A stretch of DNA of 33,431 bases, taken from contig CACZTL010000035.1 in the NCBI GenBank assembly GCA_902784165.1, forward strand, positions 1-33,431, given 5' to 3'. The notes beneath the pieces were generated by a model that was given only the letters and a program-made list of their open reading frames with translations, searched no databases and had not been told where the DNA came from. This DNA comes from an uncultured Lachnospiraceae bacterium (lineage in GTDB: Bacteria; Bacillota; Clostridia; Lachnospirales; Lachnospiraceae). The translations under genes and the position numbers were made by a program. The stretch's first letter is position 1. Each line of letters begins with the position of its first letter. This document shows positions 31,269 through 33,431 of the stretch, piece by piece.

Positions 31269-32684
31269 TCAGAATCTGAAATATATAAACGGGTTATACG
31301 CTCCGCTCGATAGCCTTATCACACACCATGCAAGAAGAGCAAAGGCTGCAACATAGAAAACTATCTGCAAGGCGTAAGCCTTACGCGAGAACGAAGCGCT
31401 GTCTGCCCCGCTCCTAATGCGCTTTATAACATTTGCCAAAGGACCGCAGGTTGCTATCGCTATAATCAGCATGACGATAAACTGCGGAGTCAGCTGCTGA
31501 AGCACTAAAGACATAGAAGCTGCTGATAATTCAAACCCCGAAAACATCTTACCTATCATCCCGAATCCGTAGCCTATCGTATCTGCCCGGAATATAACAA
31601 ATCCTACAGTCACAACCGCTATCAGGTAAATGTGGCTTAAAAACCGTGGCATCCGCCTCAGTGCCGGCACATATTCCTCTAAAAAACTAAACAGTCCGTG
31701 AAACATACCCCAGACCACAAAAGTCCAGTTGGCACCGTGCCATAATCCCGTAAGAAAGAACACTATAATCTTATTGAGTACAGTACGCCCTTTACCCTTG
31801 CGGTTACCGCCGAGAGGGATGTAGACATATTCCTTAAACCATGAGGAAAGAGAAATATGCCATCTGCGCCAAAAATCCTTAATATTTAGGGATACATAAG
31901 GGAAGTCGAAATTCTCCTTAAAGTGAAAACCGAACATCCGCCCCATACCTATGGCCATATCACTGTAGCCGCTGAAATCAAAATAAATCTGCATAAGATA
32001 GGCGATAGCTCCTATCCAGGCTCCGAGTATGTTTATCTGTGTCAGATTCTGACTGAAAATATTGTCGGCACATACCGCCATCGCATTGGCAATGATGACT
32101 TTTTTCCCCAGACCTATGATAAACCTGCGGAGTCCCGGAGCAATCTCTCTGATAGATATAACTCTGTGATCTATCTCCTCTGCTATATCCCTGTATTTTA
32201 CAATTGGACCTGCGATAAGCTGAGGGAAAAATGAGATGTAAAGGAGGACCTTTGCAAAATTCCTCTGTACTTCTACATTTCCCCTGTAAACATCTATCAC
32301 ATATGACATAGCCTGAAATGTAAAAAATGATATCCCCACGGGAAGAGCTATCTGCGGAACCGGTATGGATGCACCGCTCCAGGCATTGATAGTCCCTACT
32401 ATAAATCCCGTGTATTTAAAAATGCACAAAACTCCTATGTTTATTATCACTGCTATAGTCACAACCGCTTTACGGTTAAACCTTCCCATGGCAAGCGCAC
32501 ACAGATAATTGGCAAATGCATTGGCAACCATGAGTATAACAAAAAGCGGTTCTCCGAATGAGTAAAACAATAGACTCGCAACTATGAGCAGTATATTTTT
32601 CACCTTAAGAGACGGTATAAAACTGTGCGCCGCAAAAACAATGGGGAAAAATATACACAGGAAAACCAAAGAACTGAAAACCAT
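31269..32684 (-). CDS. MBOAT-family membrane O-acyltransferase (AlgI/DltB type)
   Basis: This polytopic membrane protein of 471 residues moves acyl groups, usually acetyl, across the membrane for surface glycan modification. It has the typical blocks ALPVGISFFTFQAMSYVIDV, FPQLIAGPIVKY, DFSGYSDMAIGMGRMFG, FKEYVYIPLGGNRKG and LTGLWHGANWTFVVWGMFHG with the catalytic His. Length matches the family. GGAG precedes the start. With the adjacent AlgJ-like gene it forms an O-acetylation pair; the absence of dlt genes favours a polysaccharide over teichoic acid. Confidence 0.94.
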   Translation of the reverse strand: MVFSSLVFLCIFFPIVFAAHSFIPSLKVKNILLIVASLLFYSFGEPLFVILMVANAFANYLCALAMGRFNRKAVVTIAVIINIGVLCIFKYTGFIVGTINAWSGASIPVPQIALPVGISFFTFQAMSYVIDVYRGNVEVQRNFAKVLLYISFFPQLIAGPIVKYRDIAEEIDHRVISIREIAPGLRRFIIGLGKKVIIANAMAVCADNIFSQNLTQINILGAWIGAIAYLMQIYFDFSGYSDMAIGMGRMFGFHFKENFDFPYVSLNIKDFWRRWHISLSSWFKEYVYIPLGGNRKGKGRTVLNKIIVFFLTGLWHGANWTFVVWGMFHGLFSFLEEYVPALRRMPRFLSHIYLIAVVTVGFVIFRADTIGYGFGMIGKMFSGFELSAASMSLVLQQLTPQFIVMLIIAIATCGPLANVIKRIRSGADSASFSRKAYALQIVFYVAAFALLAWCVIRLSSGAYNPFIYFRF

Positions 32685-32716
32685 TATCTACAACTCCAAC
32701 AATTATTATAACTATT

Positions 32717-33431
32717 TTAAGACAGCTTTACCCTTGCATAAGGATTTGCGGAACCGAATATCCACTTATATTTCTGATTTCCTATCGTATCATTGTAACT
32801 AACAGCATAGAAATTACCTGCGTGATGTCTCTCCCACTCCGCATCGTATACCAGTCCGTTTACCTCAGCCCAGCCGTGACCGGTTCCGTTTACGGCATAA
32901 ACATTTTCATATCCGATCGCAGCCGCCATATATGCAAATGCAGCTCCGACACTTATACAGTTACCGCCTTTATTTATAAAAATGTCATTGGCATAGGTGA
33001 TATGCCAGCCTTCACCTGCAAAATGCGGTATCCTTGGGTTGTATTCCGGATATTTGTCCCTTATATGGATGTAGCATGCTCTAAGCTTCTGCTCCTTGGT
33101 CATACTTTCATTTGTGATCTGCTCAACCAACTGAATAGCTCTCGCCATAACCTTCTCATGCTCTGTCTGTACTTTTGTAGCCCAGCCTCTTGAATCAGCT
33201 ATGTACTGTACATTTTTCTCCGTAAAGAGTTTATTTACCACAAGCCACCCGTTTCCGCCGAAGTAAGAAAGATGCTGTTTGCTTCCGCCATCCGGGTTTG
33301 ATGCAGTTCCCATGGTCTGCATGCCAGTGCGCAGCCAGCCATTGTCTCCGAAATATGACCAATGCCTGTTTGAGTTGCCATCCGGATTTGAAGTGCCTTT
33401 ACCTAACTGTACCCAGCCCGTACGCAGCCAG
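32717..33431 (-). CDS. Transglutaminase-like wall-binding protein, N terminus outside the window
   Basis: The frame stays open to the right edge, so the N terminus is missing; 237 residues are visible. The first 60 are glucan/choline-binding-like repeats with the unit GWLRTGxx...NPDG...YFGxNGWL, seen about two and a half times. The last 150 residues are a transglutaminase-like cysteine domain with the triad GGNCISVGAAFAYMAA (Cys), GHGWAEV (His) and YDAEW (Asp). Such domains act as proteases, cross-linkers or wall enzymes at the cell surface. It lies 32 bases upstream of the MBOAT gene on the same strand and may be cotranscribed with it. Confidence 0.86.
   Translation of the reverse strand, partial: WLRTGWVQLGKGTSNPDGNSNRHWSYFGDNGWLRTGMQTMGTASNPDGGSKQHLSYFGGNGWLVVNKLFTEKNVQYIADSRGWATKVQTEHEKVMARAIQLVEQITNESMTKEQKLRACYIHIRDKYPEYNPRIPHFAGEGWHITYANDIFINKGGNCISVGAAFAYMAAAIGYENVYAVNGTGHGWAEVNGLVYDAEWERHHAGNFYAVSYNDTIGNQKYKWIFGSANPYARVKLS

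Noticed and set aside
1-33431. CRISPR arrays, retrons, prophage genes, insertion sequence transposases, tRNA or rRNA genes
   Set aside because: None was found: no regular short repeats with spacers, no reverse transcriptase or transposase frame, and no tRNA or rRNA signature sequence noticed on either strand.

Overview
The window is about 33.4 kb of chromosome from a low-to-mid GC Firmicute, most likely a gut or rumen member of the Clostridia (Lachnospiraceae type). This is inferred from AAGGAGG-type ribosome binding sites, consensus TTGACA/TATAAT promoters, a short-form HisG, an FeoA-FeoB fusion, sortase-type surface proteins with CAP domains, WYL regulators and scattered GTGTCA...TGACAC extragenic hairpins. 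Most genes are on the minus strand. No rRNA, tRNA or CRISPR array was seen.

Layout. 1-8.9 kb is mostly housekeeping: hisD (cut by the left edge) and hisG behind a strong promoter with a 30-bp palindromic operator, a trigger-factor-like lipoprotein, an FeoA-FeoB iron transporter, a DUF2828/vWA protein and an SDR oxidoreductase. 8.9-21 kb is accessory. It holds an XRE regulator, a Fic protein, a transmembrane Ser/Thr kinase facing a sortase-anchored protein and a small secreted protein, a PIN toxin-antitoxin pair with a shortened toxin, and a divergent cluster of four WYL-type regulators. It also holds a decayed RelB antitoxin. 21-29.5 kb carries a 1063-residue coiled-coil/CAP surface protein, a HipA-like kinase, a convergent N4-cytosine methyltransferase and MjaI-type restriction enzyme, and a second coiled-coil surface protein. 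29.5-33.4 kb carries a small Gln/Pro-rich protein, an AlgJ-like/MBOAT O-acetylation pair and a transglutaminase-like wall-binding protein cut by the right edge.

How it fits together. Four links are visible in the sequence. (1) The plus-strand regulator operon and the giant surface protein share an identical 21-bp box at the same distance from matching -10 elements, so they are probably co-regulated. (2) The ectodomain of the kinase resembles the small secreted protein encoded nearby, suggesting a surface signalling module. (3) A 190-290 nt intergenic element occurs three times in one orientation with conserved pairings, and looks like an undescribed structured RNA or RNA-bearing mobile element. 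(4) The restriction-modification pair is of the type that acts on CTAG, and a by-eye scan found no CTAG in the window, where base composition predicts roughly 130.
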